A DNA stretch of 64,000 nucleotides from Guillardia theta CCMP2712. Taxonomy: Eukaryota > Cryptophyceae > Pyrenomonadales > Geminigeraceae. The stretch covers positions 105,517 to 169,516 of the forward strand of contig NW_005434641.1 of NCBI RefSeq assembly GCF_000315625.1, given 5' to 3'. Positions within the stretch are counted from its first letter, which is position 1, and each line of letters begins with the position of its first letter. Below, piece by piece: positions 38,061 to 54,744 of this stretch. Under the pieces are notes generated by a model that had not been told where the DNA came from, made no database searches, and saw only the letters and a program-made list of their open reading frames with translations. A program made the position numbers and the translations under genes.

Positions 38061-38588
38061 ATCCTGACTTGCGATCTAGTCATGCTGCACCACTAAGGTC
38101 AGCAACCTAACAAGTGTCTTCCTTTGGTCAGGATATCCATGGCGGCCTCTCCTCCTCTACCCCCGGACTCACTGGCATGAGAGCATCGGATACCGTCATC
38201 ACATGGGATCATCGTCACCCTCCTGGCGTCAAGCTCGTTTATTACATGCCCGCTACCTCCATCTCTCCCTCCGCATCGCCTGTCTAGGTCTGCACGCCTG
38301 CCCGGGTCCTTGCACGACCAACGCGGTCGGGCGGGTGGAGACGTCGACAAGTGGGAGGCTCGCGGAGGCTCCGCCTGAGGGAGAGGAGGAGGAGGACGGG
38401 TGGTAGGCGCCCGGCGACGCCCGGGGTCTCCTGCAGGGAGGCAGATGCGAGCTGCTGCAGGGCTGCGGAGACGTCCTCGCGGTGTGTATGGATGGGGTTA
38501 GAGGGGCGGGTGGTAAGTATTGGCTGTGGGGCTTGTGGACGGGTGTTGGGTGGGAGTGGAGCGGAGAAGGCTGCAGGGGAGGAAGACG
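38061..38588. other. Intergenic or uncertain 3' exons
   Basis: A minus-strand frame at 38350-38099 contains HVINELDARRVTMIPCDDG and might be a terminal exon of the gene above it, whose exon ends at a GTGGGC donor near 38605. Otherwise nothing is recognised. Confidence 0.3.
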
Positions 38589-39023
38589 CTAGGGCGAGGG
38601 AAGGGCCCACCTGCTGTCCTGCCAGCAGATGCGCTCTAGCCGGAGGATCGGAGCGTGCAGCCTGCGGACCGCGGAGACCATCTCCTCGTCGCACCTCAGG
38701 AGGCCCTCCTCCTCCAGGTCGAAGAGAAAGTCGATGATCTCCCCCAGGCGGGCGTAGACAGAGTGAGGAGCAGACCAGCTGTGCTTTCGCTCGCTATGCA
38801 CGATGTCGTGCTTGTGTCTCAGCACGAACTTGCGTAGCTCCTGCACCATCGCCAGCAGGGACGGGCGCTGGAGGGACAAGTAATGCTGGAGAGTCGGCAT
38901 GTTGTCCGACCTCTGGGGGTGCGGCAGGGATCGCCAGTCCTCGTACGCGTCCATGAGGGTACCCCAAGGAGTATAGAGGGCGTCAAACAGGGAAGGCATC
39001 AGATCGCTGATGTAGGAGGGCAT
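38589..39023 (-). CDS. Unrecognised helical protein
   Basis: An open frame from ATG 39023 (MPSYISDLMPSLFDALYTPW) with helical, charged sequence (LSLQRPSLLAMVQELRKFVL, LGEIIDFLFDLEEEGLLRCD, LRLERICWQDSR). The frame stays open upstream to 39170, but that part is Pro/Arg-rich and unlikely. A plausible donor (CAGCAG then GTGGGC) just before the stop suggests further 3' exons. Family unknown. It lies in the same orientation as the next gene upstream. Confidence 0.5.
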   Translation of the reverse strand: MPSYISDLMPSLFDALYTPWGTLMDAYEDWRSLPHPQRSDNMPTLQHYLSLQRPSLLAMVQELRKFVLRHKHDIVHSERKHSWSAPHSVYARLGEIIDFLFDLEEEGLLRCDEEMVSAVRRLHAPILRLERICWQDSRWALPSP

Positions 39024-39170
39024 GGCGTAGCGGCTCCCCTCCCCTCCCCTTTCCCTTATGAAGCCTTTCCGTCGTCCCCTGGTCGTGTTTGTGGGAAGCG
39101 GGGCGGGGTGGGGATATCCAGAAGGTGGGTGGAGGAAGGTCAGAAAGAGGGTCAAGCCAGGGACCGACAC

Positions 39171-39673
39171 GGGGTGGGAGCTCTAGGGGGTGGGGCAGGA
39201 CTTGTGGGGTGGTGGTAGGGAAGGTTTGTGGGATTGAGGGAGCATCCTTGGCGACGAGGAAACGTAGCGAGGAGCGAGGAGCGAGGAGCGAGGAGCGAGG
39301 AGCGAGGAGAGACTAGCAGGGAGAGTACAGCCAGACGACAGCAGCCAGGAGGGGTCAGCAGGAGGATGGGAGCAGGGAGCAGGGATATGGGAGGAGGGAG
39401 CAGGGAGCAGGAAGCAGGGAGGAGGGAGCAGGGAGCAGGGAATAGAAGCAAGGAGGGGGGAGCCAAAAGGGGAGCCAGCAAATGGCAGCAGGGTGATGGT
39501 AGCAGCAACAAGCCAGCAGCCAGCACGGAGATGGCAGCAGCAACGAGGGAGGACCCTGCAGCAGGCAGAACCCATCAGATACCAGGCAGCCCGCAGCCAG
39601 GAGAGACAGGTCAGCGTGTCCCTGGCCATCTCATCCCATGGCTCTTCCATATCCCAAGACAAGCTGCAGATCT
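39171..39673. repeat. Purine-rich tandem repeats between two minus-strand genes
   Basis: About seven copies of a 7-bp unit (GCGAGGA) at 39264-39312. An irregular GGGAGCAGGGAGCAG array follows at about 39360-39450. Frames through it in all phases are compositional. Confidence 0.85.
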
Positions 39674-45205
<5,532 letters not shown>

Positions 45206-45229
45206 CTGAGCCCTGCTAATGCAAATCAT

Positions 45230-45940
45230 TTATCCCCCGCTTGTACTTCTTTGACTGCTTCTCACTCTGACAGAGAGAGCGTGGTAGAAGATGTCGAACA
45301 AGATCCTTTCAAGGAAGCTGCATAGAAAGAGAGCTGACGTAAAGAATATTCTCGACCTCTCCTCCTCCTTCACAGGGTTTCCAGCGCAGCTCTTGTCCGA
45401 GCTTTCCATAACATGGAGGTGTTGGAGAAGAACGACTTTCAATGAGCGCGCATGCGATCTGTTGCTGCAGACTTCGTCAGCTTTCTGCTCTAGCAGAGCT
45501 CGAGCCTGTCCCGAGAGCAAGTATGCCCAGCAAGAGCGAGCAACACTCTTCAGGTAACTCGAAGACTTGAGGTACACCTCACAATCGCACCCGTCGATGC
45601 TGATGGGTGCAGCACAAGTCATGGGAGGCAGCCCCGAGCAAGAAATGTCTCACCGCTCGGAGGATGAGGTTGGTCTGTTGAAAAGCTCCCATGCAAACGT
45701 CCCTTGATCGTTGTGCACCATATGAATCGCATCAAGCTCATCACTCCGGCTGATCATCAACAACTTTCGTACAGGTCCCGAGAGAAAACTTCGCTTCCCT
45801 TGGGTAGGAACATCGCGATGATCCATTTTGTTTTGTTGTAGAACACTGATAACAAGGAGGGGGTATGTGACAAGCAAGGCTGGCAGGAGCACTATCTTTC
45901 CTCTCATCAAAGGAAGCAAGCCATCGGGTAGTTCGTTCAA
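45230..45940 (-). CDS. Possible unrecognised membrane protein exons
   Basis: A minus-strand exon beginning before 45940 reads [20 protein letters not shown] and [15 protein letters not shown] (a likely membrane span), then [20 protein letters not shown] and [13 protein letters not shown] second exon below it reads [20 protein letters not shown] and [17 protein letters not shown]. The apparent start codon is TTG, so the true start lies upstream. No family recognised. Confidence 0.35.
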
Positions 45941-45949
45941 GAAATGAAA

Positions 45950-47212
45950 GGCTTACAAGAAGTGAGGATAGTTGGAGCAATCTCTCCCTTACAGCTTCAA
46001 GTGTCTGATCCAGCCATGTTTGAATGAGTCAACAGCAATCTGAAGCTCTTCGTCCTCATCTTTCACCATTCACGACTAGTCCTTGATCGCATTTTTCGCT
46101 TTGACCATTGTTTTGACCACACCATACGAGTCTGAGTTCGGCCGTCCGGCGGGTCCGGGACGTGCCGGGCCTGCCCGGCCCAAAAGATTGTTGAGTAAAT
46201 ATTTATATATAGTTTTAGCTAGGTCACTTTGTCAGATTCAAGGTACTGTATCGTCTTACTAATTTTTATTTTGAGTGTAAAGTGATACCTGGTACTGTTT
46301 TCCCCTCAAGTACGTCGTACGGGAGTGTCTTTTAAAATATCGTCAACAACTATTTTTGTGGTATTGAGGGCCTTCCATGCCTTGTAGAACCAGCTCAACT
46401 CCAATTATTTGTTTTTAAAAATACTACGACAATCCCCAGTAGTAGAGTGGAAGGATTCCGCTGTTTTACACGGTGGAATCATAGGGGATTTCGAATAATG
46501 TCAGCTAAAATGCTCTCTAACATTTCAAAATTAATTTGAGAATGGAGGCAAATTATAAACAATTGAGTTCATTTTAACAAATTAACCTTTGCACTCAAAA
46601 CCGTCGCCATGCTACCTCCCCAAGTGGCATAGTGTCATCCTCCTCCTCCTCTCCTCTCCTCGCTCTCCCCCACTCTTTGTCCTTCCCTTCCCCTCTCTCC
46701 CGCCGCTCCGCTGTCTTCTACCTTCATCGCCATCCTCTGTTCGTCCCCATCCTGCTCACTTCCCACTCTCCTCCTTCGAATAGCCCGCCCACTGTCCCCC
46801 GCTCGCCAGCCCTTCACCTCCTTTCCCACTTGTGTTCGTCTCCTCTTCCCACTTCACTTCACCCACTCAAGGAGAAGATGATAGTCTCATCAAAACATGG
46901 TTCCTCATTGTTTCATGGCAACATCGCTCTGCTATTCTGTTGTTGAATTATGCCTGTCGCTCTTTGTTCTCCCTGGCACCTGCAACTGCATTCTTTTGGA
47001 GTCTTGCCCCTCCTTGCTTATGTTTGCCTCCCGTTATTTTGGCCAAATGGTATCAACCCCTCACAATTCCATACCTCCCAATCCGCAGATCTTTAGGTTC
47101 CTGTTTCGGGATATGTTTCTCACCGCTACTGCCAGTTTGATTTTGAGATAAAACCCATTGACGCTGCCTTGTTGTGCAGGTTTCAATCCATCACTCACCT
47201 TGGCTTTATGTG
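45950..47212. repeat. Intergenic region with dispersed repeat, copy E (about 46140-46330), and CT-rich stretch
   Basis: A GC island at 46140-46190 (CCGTCCGGCGGGTCCGGGAC and CGGGCCTGCCCGGCCC) is followed by AT-rich sequence with TTTTTATTTTGAGTGTAAAG near 46262. That resembles a decayed form of the TTAACTTTGAGTAAA end of other copies. 46600-46860 is pyrimidine-rich. No gene is supported. Confidence 0.5.
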
Positions 47213-49072
47213 ATGAGTGACCTACCGCCGTTGGGCAACCCTGTAAGAATGGACTCAGCCCATGTATTGCAGCAGCTCGAGGCTCTGAAAGAACATCTGC
47301 TGAATCAAAATCCTGATCTGAGGGTTGGTTCCATGAGCGAGATGGACCACAGAGCTGGAGGTGAGGAGGGATCGACTGCCAACAGGGACCAGACGACAGG
47401 AACAGCGGGGGGGCAGGAGCAGAGCTCCATGATGGTGATAAGTGAAGACAAGCTCAGGCTGCTCATACAGGAATATGTCGAAGCTCGTCTGAAGGAGAGA
47501 GAAGATTGTGATGGCGAGAACTACAAGGCACGAAACAGTGAAATCTCCTCCGGCCATGATTTTGCTGAGATGACCTCCATGTCGACCGAGAGCGCTGAGT
47601 CTCATGCTACTGTGCAAGCTGACAGGGCGCACAGTCCAGACCCAGACCGGAGGCCCCGACTCGGCCCCATCCATGTGCGCGCTCATCGAGAGAAGACTAT
47701 GTTCGACCCCGAGCTCGCCATGAGCCCCAGCCCCGGATACCGTCCGAGCACGTTCCGTGTTCCCACGATGAAGCATGACCACTTCGTGGTTGACAGCACT
47801 AGCTCCAGGCCCTCGAACCCGAACCGAGTGTACCCAGATGCCCTGACCGAGGTAGACCAGAATAAGGTGGAGGAGAGCGGATGCTGTGAGGTCGAAAACG
47901 TGTCGACGCAGGATCTTGACGAGGGTTGCATGTGGGTGACAACCGCACAGAACGCGTACGGCGCGTTCATTCACGTGGGGCTGCAGTCAGGGTTGAAGTC
48001 AGCCTTGTGGAAATGTGGATTTCTCGTCGCAGTCTCTGCACTGATCCAGTCCATCTTCGCTGCCGAGCTCATCGAGAACCACCTGCCCTCCTTTGACCTG
48101 GAAGGGCACAACATCTGCGAGATCCCAGTGAAGCTGCAGTTTGCTGCGACTATGATCTTCCTGACCCTCATGTTCAACAACATCGCGGGTATGAGCATGG
48201 CGGCAAGGTTGGTTGAGCCTCTTCCCGTGCGAGAGCTTCCCTGACGATTTTTTTAAGGATTTGCCTCACTTGCACTCATCACAAGCTTGGCGATGGCGAT
48301 TTCGTGGGGGAGCTGGTAAAGGAAGTTTCAGACACAGAGGAAGCGCGAAGTTTGAATGTCTCCATGGTCAAGAGAGTCATCATCCTGATCTGCGCTGTCC
48401 TGACCGAGGTCTGCACTTGGTACGGCATCCTCATGGCCGGGGTTCTCTTCATCTTCACCTCCCCTACCGTGGACCTGGTCATCCGCTCCACTGTCGCCGT
48501 CATGTTCGTCCTCAACGTCGACGAGATCGTCTTCGAGTCGGTGAGGCCGAACCGAGTTTGATGTTGGTGGGTGCTGAGATGCTCTTGCAGTGCTGCCCAG
48601 AAAAGATCAAAGAAGATGTTCAGGAGACCAAGTGAGTACATTCTTTCTCATTACTCTGCTCCTCACCCCCGTCCCCACCTTCTTCCTCCTCATCCTTGTT
48701 CCCCTACTTGTTTTTCTCCTCATTCCCCTCATCCCCTTCATAATCTTCCAATGACGTCTCTGGAATCCAAACTCTCCTGTCCCCGTACAATCCTCTTACA
48801 GTGCACCCTTCCTCTTCACCATCATCCCCTGCCTCATGCAACAGGTCGGTGACGTTCCTTTCTTCAGGTATCGCGTTCCCAAGATCAACCTCAGCAACAA
48901 GACTGAGCAGCTCATGGCCCATCACTTCGGGGTGTACATCTACCTCCCTCTTCTCATATTCATCACAGCTGCAATCATTTTTGGCCTGAGACAGTCTGTA
49001 CTGAGCTGTGAATGGCCGCCTCCCATGTGGCAGTCTTGCGAAGTCAAGGGCAACTGCAATGTTACAACGTAG
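47213..49072 (+). CDS. Unrecognised multi-pass membrane protein
   Basis: Starts at ATG 47213 (MSDLPPLGNPVRMDSAHVLQ); an earlier in-frame GTG sits right behind an acceptor. A roughly 250-residue hydrophilic N-terminus contains helical EDKLRLLIQEYVEARLKERE. Membrane spans follow: LWKCGFLVAVSALIQSIFAA and LQFAATMIFLTLMFNNIAGM. After an intron (AAR|IC phase kept) come VKRVIILICAVLTEVCTWYG, ILMAGVLFIFTSPTVDLVI and RSTVAVMFVLNVDEIVFES. A short exon CCPEKIKEDVQET precedes the last exon, which has GVYIYLPLLIFITAAIIFGL and a Cys-containing tail ending NCNVTT. About five or six membrane spans, like a channel or transporter, but I cannot name a family. Confidence 0.65.
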
Positions 49073-49215
49073 GCAGAGAGTCCTTGTGAAAGAGAAGCTT
49101 GTTGAGGCTCGCCAATTAACACATGATGTGCAATCGATGACTGAAGTGATGTGCAATAGAAGGCAGGGTTTGCAAATCGGTGAAAGATTAATGAAGGAGT
49201 GACTTAAGAAGAGCG

Positions 49216-49984
49216 CTATTGTAGCTCTTTTTCGAAGATTGTTCTCAAGGCCTCTTTGCCATGATCCTCGATCTCTTCGATGATCTGCAGAGGGGTAAGT
49301 CAGTGGAGGAGCAGGATCGAGCTCGACAGCATGAGACCTTGAGTTTGATCTGCACTCGGTCCATTGCATCTTCATCCGGCAAAACTGTCAAGCGAGCCAC
49401 CTGAGCACCGTTGTGTCATGGCAGAAGGTAGTTTCGCCGGACGAACCGTCTTTCCGGTGAACGTCGCAATGGTGCCGCATGCATCTCTCTGGATCCCCTC
49501 CTTCTCAGGGATGCTGAACACCTCTCTCAAACGCTTCGCAGCAACAGACGCAGTGAAGTTGAGCGAGTCCCCTTCATCTCTTGCGCCTTCTACCTCACTT
49601 CCACACCATGTGCACTTGAGTTGAGCGAGCAGAGGAATCTGCGAGAAAAGGCAAGATGCTTCACTTTGATAGAGAGACACAGCAAGGAGGACAAGGGGCT
49701 GCAGAAGAGGATGCAGAAAGCGACGGGCCGAGGAGGAACTTCAGAGGAAAAAGTCTCTCACATGCAAGGTGCTGGTGATTTGAAGCTGATTTCCTGTTCC
49801 AGGACTTGGAAATGATGCCGTCAAATGCAGAGCATAACACTTGGGATAGCTCTGACGTATCTTGATAATACTCTCCTTGCTCTCTCCTGGCATCAAGTCG
49901 AAGGCCGTCGAACTCCATGTACCCACATCTGTGAAGGCGAGCAGAAACTCTCAGAGGAAATAGATTGTAGCGAGAAAGGAGGCA

Positions 49985-50038
<54 letters not shown>

Positions 50039-50610
50039 AGAGGTGAAATCCCGACGAGGACTGGACTTACCTTCTTTCCACTCCAACGCAGTTGCCTGGT
50101 TAGATTACGGTTAGCGGATCCCGAACGAAAGGCACTGGATCGACCTCAGTCTTATTCTCTTCATGTTTATCGTTATCCATGACTTTCCTCCTATCCAACA
50201 CGTGAGGAGGAGGTTGAAATCAGCCGATACCAGCACCTCTTGTTAGCTTGGTCGGTCACCAGAGGTCCATACTCATACGAGGAGACAGAGGCGTCTATCC
50301 TCTCACTCTTACTCTCACTCTCACTCTCACTCTTGTCATGAAGGGTGAGTGAAAATGTGACGTTCTTGATCGGAAACTTGATCTTGTCCTCTGCTACTAC
50401 CCTCACCCTCGTCCCTTCCTCTCCGCATCCGGCACTTTCCAACCTCAAGGCCAGCCCGCTTGTCATGTAGAACTCCATGCACTCGTTCATGCTCTGCATG
50501 ATGGAGAGGTTCTGCTTCAGTGTGTCCGTCAACTTCCCATAAGCCTCCCCCATGCTCGCTTGCAACTTTCCCACTGCCATCGAAAGCGCTCCCACCGCAT
50601 GCCCCGCCAT
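49216..50610 (-). CDS. Unrecognised protein with paired beta-sandwich-like segments
   Basis: From ATG 50610: MAGHAVGALSMAVGKLQASM, a helix-rich start (LTDTLKQNLSIMQSMNECME), then KFPIKNVTFSLTLHDKSESE. Further exons read QATALEWKE, then WSSTAFDLMPGESKESIIKI, YPKCYALHLTASFPSPGTG and LQITSTLHV. Next come LKCTWCGSEVEGARDEGD, SVAAKRLREVFSIPEKEGI, VARLTVLPDEDAMDRVQIKL and EEIEDHGKEALRTIFEKEL before the stop TAG at 49216-49218. Splice phases agree throughout. The pattern (a strand, a FxLxPGE segment, a LHLTASFP strand) suggests immunoglobulin-like or appendage-type beta domains. The family is not recognised. Confidence 0.6.
49982..50038. repeat. (GGAGCA)n hexanucleotide array
   Basis: About nine GGAGCA units in an intron of the minus-strand gene above. 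Confidence 0.95.
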
Positions 50611-51440
50611 TTCGCCCGTCGACTGACCTCGTCCCCACCCTGACCAACATCTTTATCCATGGCAGTTTGTACGTGTACCGCAGGGCGGGGCAGAAGGATG
50701 AAGGGCAGAGAGGGGCAGCAGACAGCGGAGATGAGAGAGAAGATCAGAAGGAGACAGGACTAGAGGTAGAGCTGGAGAGAGCAGAGCAAGAGAGGATCGA
50801 GCACAAGAGAGCAGGGGAGGAACTGGAAGGAAACAGGAAACCTTGGGCGAAATCAGGCGACCCAGGGGGCAAACTGGGAGGGTAGCGAGACGATGACGAA
50901 TACTCTGAAGGCAAATAGATCGAATCTGTCATGAGGAGGGGGGGGGGGGGGGGGAGGGGAGGAGAGTCGGAGGGTAGGAGGAAGGGAAGGAGGAAACGAA
51001 TTAGGGTAGGGGAGGTACGAGCTAGTAGANNNNNNNNNNNNNNNNNNNNNNNNNNNNNNNNNNNNNNNNNNNNNNNNNNNNNNNNNNNNNNNNNNNNNNN
51101 NNNNNNNNNNNNNNNNNNNNNNNNNNNNNGGAGGGGGGAGGGGAGAGAGTCGAGGGTAGAGGAAGGGAAGAGGAAACAATTTGGGAGGGAGGTACGAGCT
51201 AGTAGATATTAGCTTCTTCAATCGGAACTTGGCCAGCACAGGAAGGGTATTGTGTGGATTTGAGAGATCCTGTTGATCGAGACGAGGCTGGATGTTATCC
51301 GTTCCAACCGACGGTTCTCATCCTTCTGTCTTGATGCTGCCAACAGGATGGAATGAAGGCAACATGCCGGGCGATCCATCGCGCACGATCTTGAGCCAGG
51401 AAGGGACCTTTGACATGTTATGAGCTCCTAGCGGTCAGGC
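50611..51440. other. Intergenic region with assembly gap
   Basis: Contains a poly-G run (50938-50955) and a 100-N gap at 51030-51129. The 70-80 bp on each side of the gap are near-duplicates (AGAGTCGGAGGGTAGGAGG to GAGGTACGAGCTAGTAGA). The gap therefore sits in, or was created by, a tandem repeat. No gene is supported. Confidence 0.8.
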
Positions 51441-54400
51441 ATGAGGGTCCCTGTGCCTGCTGTCCTCCTCCTCCTCGTTTTCTCGTTGATCCCAATAGAG
51501 GTCGGAGGGGTGCTTGATGCGACTCTCGAGACAGACACACAGTCCTTGACCACGGTATACTTCTCCCTCGGCGGTCCAGGATGGCTGCGACGAGCGGGTA
51601 CGATGACTGTAGGAGGAGGAGCATGCAGGAGTTGACGGCCTTGACAGGATGGGAGATGTTGGAGCAGGCGCATGACCAGTTCGTCGACGTGTTCGATGTC
51701 GACGGCAACCAAGTCCTTTCGCCCCAAGAGATTAAGGAAGGGCTGAATGTGAACTACGTCGGATGCAGATTCCCTCCCTGCTACCCGACTCTGACCGTCC
51801 CCAACCCGCTGTTCAAGATCCCGGAGCCTCCCAACAGATATTTCTTGCAGGAGTTTGGCTTCACGGACAGCGAGGTCCAGGCCTTAGTGGTCAAGGCAAC
51901 CAGCGAACGTACAGACCCGATCCGAGGTCAAGCCAAGGTCTACAGTTATGTGATGTTTGCTGCCGCCTCCTTCTCCTGCACCTGCTGCTCCTCCTTCCCT
52001 ATCTCAGATTCGACTCACTCACTCCCCCTTCTCGTCTCATTGGCTTCTCAACTTTCTTCTCTACTCCGGCACCTCCCTCCCCTCACTTCCCAAGGCCTCC
52101 CCTTCCCCTTTCCTCTTTCGCTTCTTTGCTGTATCCCTCTTCGCACAAGGCCCTTACGGCCTCATACAGATCGACGCGAGAGACAAGAGCTTGGATGGTC
52201 TTGTCCTCTTCAAAGAGTTCTTCTCGACCTTCATCGCCTCCGACCCTTGCCTCGACGGCTGGTACGGCGTGACCTGCAGCGATCAGGGTCGCGTCATAGG
52301 CCTCTCCTTGCAGTCTAACCAGCTCACGGGCATCATCCCTCCTGACATCGGCAACTTGACCCTCCTGCAAGGGCTCCACCTCGGCAGCAAGGACCGCAGC
52401 AGCCTGTCGAGCAACAACATCATGGGCGAAATCCCCAGCACCATCTCTCAAATGTTTGCGCTGCAATCGCTCTCCCTCGACCACAACCTCCTCACAGGCA
52501 CCATCCCCGATGCCATTGGCGAGCTGACTAGCCTGACGATGCTGGACCTCGGCTGGAACCGCCTGCATGGCCCCCTGCCCAACATCACGCGGCTGACCGG
52601 GCTGAGCAGGCTCTACCTGGACCACAACTACCTCAACGGGACGGTGGAGGAGCTCAGTGAGCTGACAAGGCTGGAGGAGGTGGACATCAGCAACAACGAC
52701 TTCGAGGGGGACCTGCAAGCCCCCCTCCTCGGCCTGCCCCTCCTCCAGTCCGCCTACTTCCACGCCAACCCCAAGGCTAGCCTGCACGCGCAATTCTCTC
52801 CTCTCATTGCTGGTCTCTCAGCCCAGTACGCCAACAACCTGGGGCGAACAAGCAGCTCAGCTCTCGTGCAGGACAAGGCCGCTCTGCTCGACCTTTACCA
52901 GAGCAGCGGGGGAGGCGGCTGGTTCATCAGGTTCGGATGGGAGGAGCCTCTGTCAGACCCGTGCCTGTCCTCCTGGTATGGTGTGGAGTGCGACGACGCG
53001 GGGCGGGTTATTTCCCTGCTTCTCAACGGGAACAACCTCACCGGCTTTCTGCCCCGCAGCGTCGGACATCTCGCGATGCTCTCAACGGCCAACTTCGCCA
53101 AGAACCGGCTGCAAGGCAGTATCCCTCCTGAGGTCGCCTCCCTCAACCGGCTGAGGTACCTGGACCTCTCCTCGAACCAGCTCGTTGGAGGGGTCCCTTC
53201 TGCCCTGGGAGCCGCGCGGGAGCTGGAGACGCTCTTGCTCAACGACAACTTCCTCACGGGCTCCCTCCCTCCCATCGCTGACGGTGCCTGGACTCGCATC
53301 CACAACGTGAACCTTGCGAGGAACAGGATGCAAGGCAGTATTCCTCCCTCCCTCGGCGCCCTCCGCAGCATCCAGTACCTTGACTTGTCGAGCAATCTGC
53401 TGCTGGGATCCTTGCCGGGGTCGATGGGGTCGATGTGGAGCTTGAAGGAGCTTCGGCTGCAGGACAACCAGCTGTTCTCCGAGCTGCCGGCACAGTGGGC
53501 AGGGATGACAGAGCTGCGGGTGCTCAATGCGGCAAGGAACAGGCTCTACGGGAGGATCCCAGGAGCATGGGGGCAGGGGATGCGAAACTTGAGGGCTCTC
53601 ATCCTCCACTCGAACCGCCTGAACGGAGAGATCCCTCCCTCCCTCTTCAGCATCAGGTTCCTGCAGCAGGTGGTGCTGAGCAGCAACCTACTGGCCGGGG
53701 AGATTCCTTCCTCCATCGTGCAGGTGAGCAACTCGCTCGCCCTCCTCGACCTCCGAGACAACCGGCTGAGTGGCAACCTGCCGTCCAGCCTGGCGAACCT
53801 CAGCAGTCTCCTCTTCCTCGACCTGTCCTCCAACATGTTCTCCGGCTTCCTCCCTGACTACTTCAACACCTCCTCCCACCTCCTCTACCTGGCACAGTGG
53901 GGCAAAGTCCGTCTTGCCTCCAACGACTTCGCCTGCCCCGTTCCCACCCAAGGCGCTGCAAGATCTGCCACCTGCTCGACTCGCAACTGCCCGCTGGACT
54001 GGGTGAGCAACGGGACCTCCTGCGTCAAGTGCAGCCCGGGGTATAGCAGAGGTCGGGGGATGGAGAAGTGCAGCCGGTGCATGCAGGCGGGGAGGAAAGA
54101 GGAGGAGCGGGTGTGTGCGGTGTTCTCTGCGGACTGGCAGCGAGTTATGACGAAGCAGAACGAGACGGGCGCAGCTGTCAAGTGCATCCTCTGCTCTGAA
54201 GCAGCAGCTCTCAACCTTTACGTCCTCCCCGAGCTCGACGCTCAGTCGCTGCCGGGAGAGCCGGCAGGAGGGGCAGGGGGCTCTCAGCATGATGTCCTGA
54301 GCTACAACGGCAGCTCTGCGTACCCCGACGGCACGAGGTATGTAGGGGAGGTCATGCTTGGAGCCCCGCACGGTCGAGGGACGATGACGAGCCGGCGAGG

Positions 54401-54669
54401 GATGTACGTTGGGTCCTTCCAGCTCGGAAAGAGGAGCGGGAGGGGAACGTTCACAACAGTGGAGGGGGACGAGTTCGGGGGGGAGTGGGGAGACGGCGGG
54501 AGGTTCTTCGACAACACAGGGACGAACTGGGGAGGAGTTCTCAACGGGAAAGGGTACGCGCGGTACCGATCAAACGCCATGGTGGCCTTACGTGCGATTC
54601 TCAAGGGCGTGATGCGACCAGAAGAGGTACGGGAAGTTCCCTTCCTCCTCCTCCTCCTCCTCCTCCTCC

Positions 54670-54744
<75 letters not shown>

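Noticed and set aside
39183-39662. Cys/Leu/Pro-rich frames in both directions
   Set aside because: Generated by the GCGAGGA and GGGAGCA tandem arrays; no independent support.
52083-54371. Long minus-strand frames (236, 210 and 227 codons) opposite the LRR-MORN gene
   Set aside because: They are antisense to the LRR exon; open frames there follow from GC-rich codons of the sense repeat.
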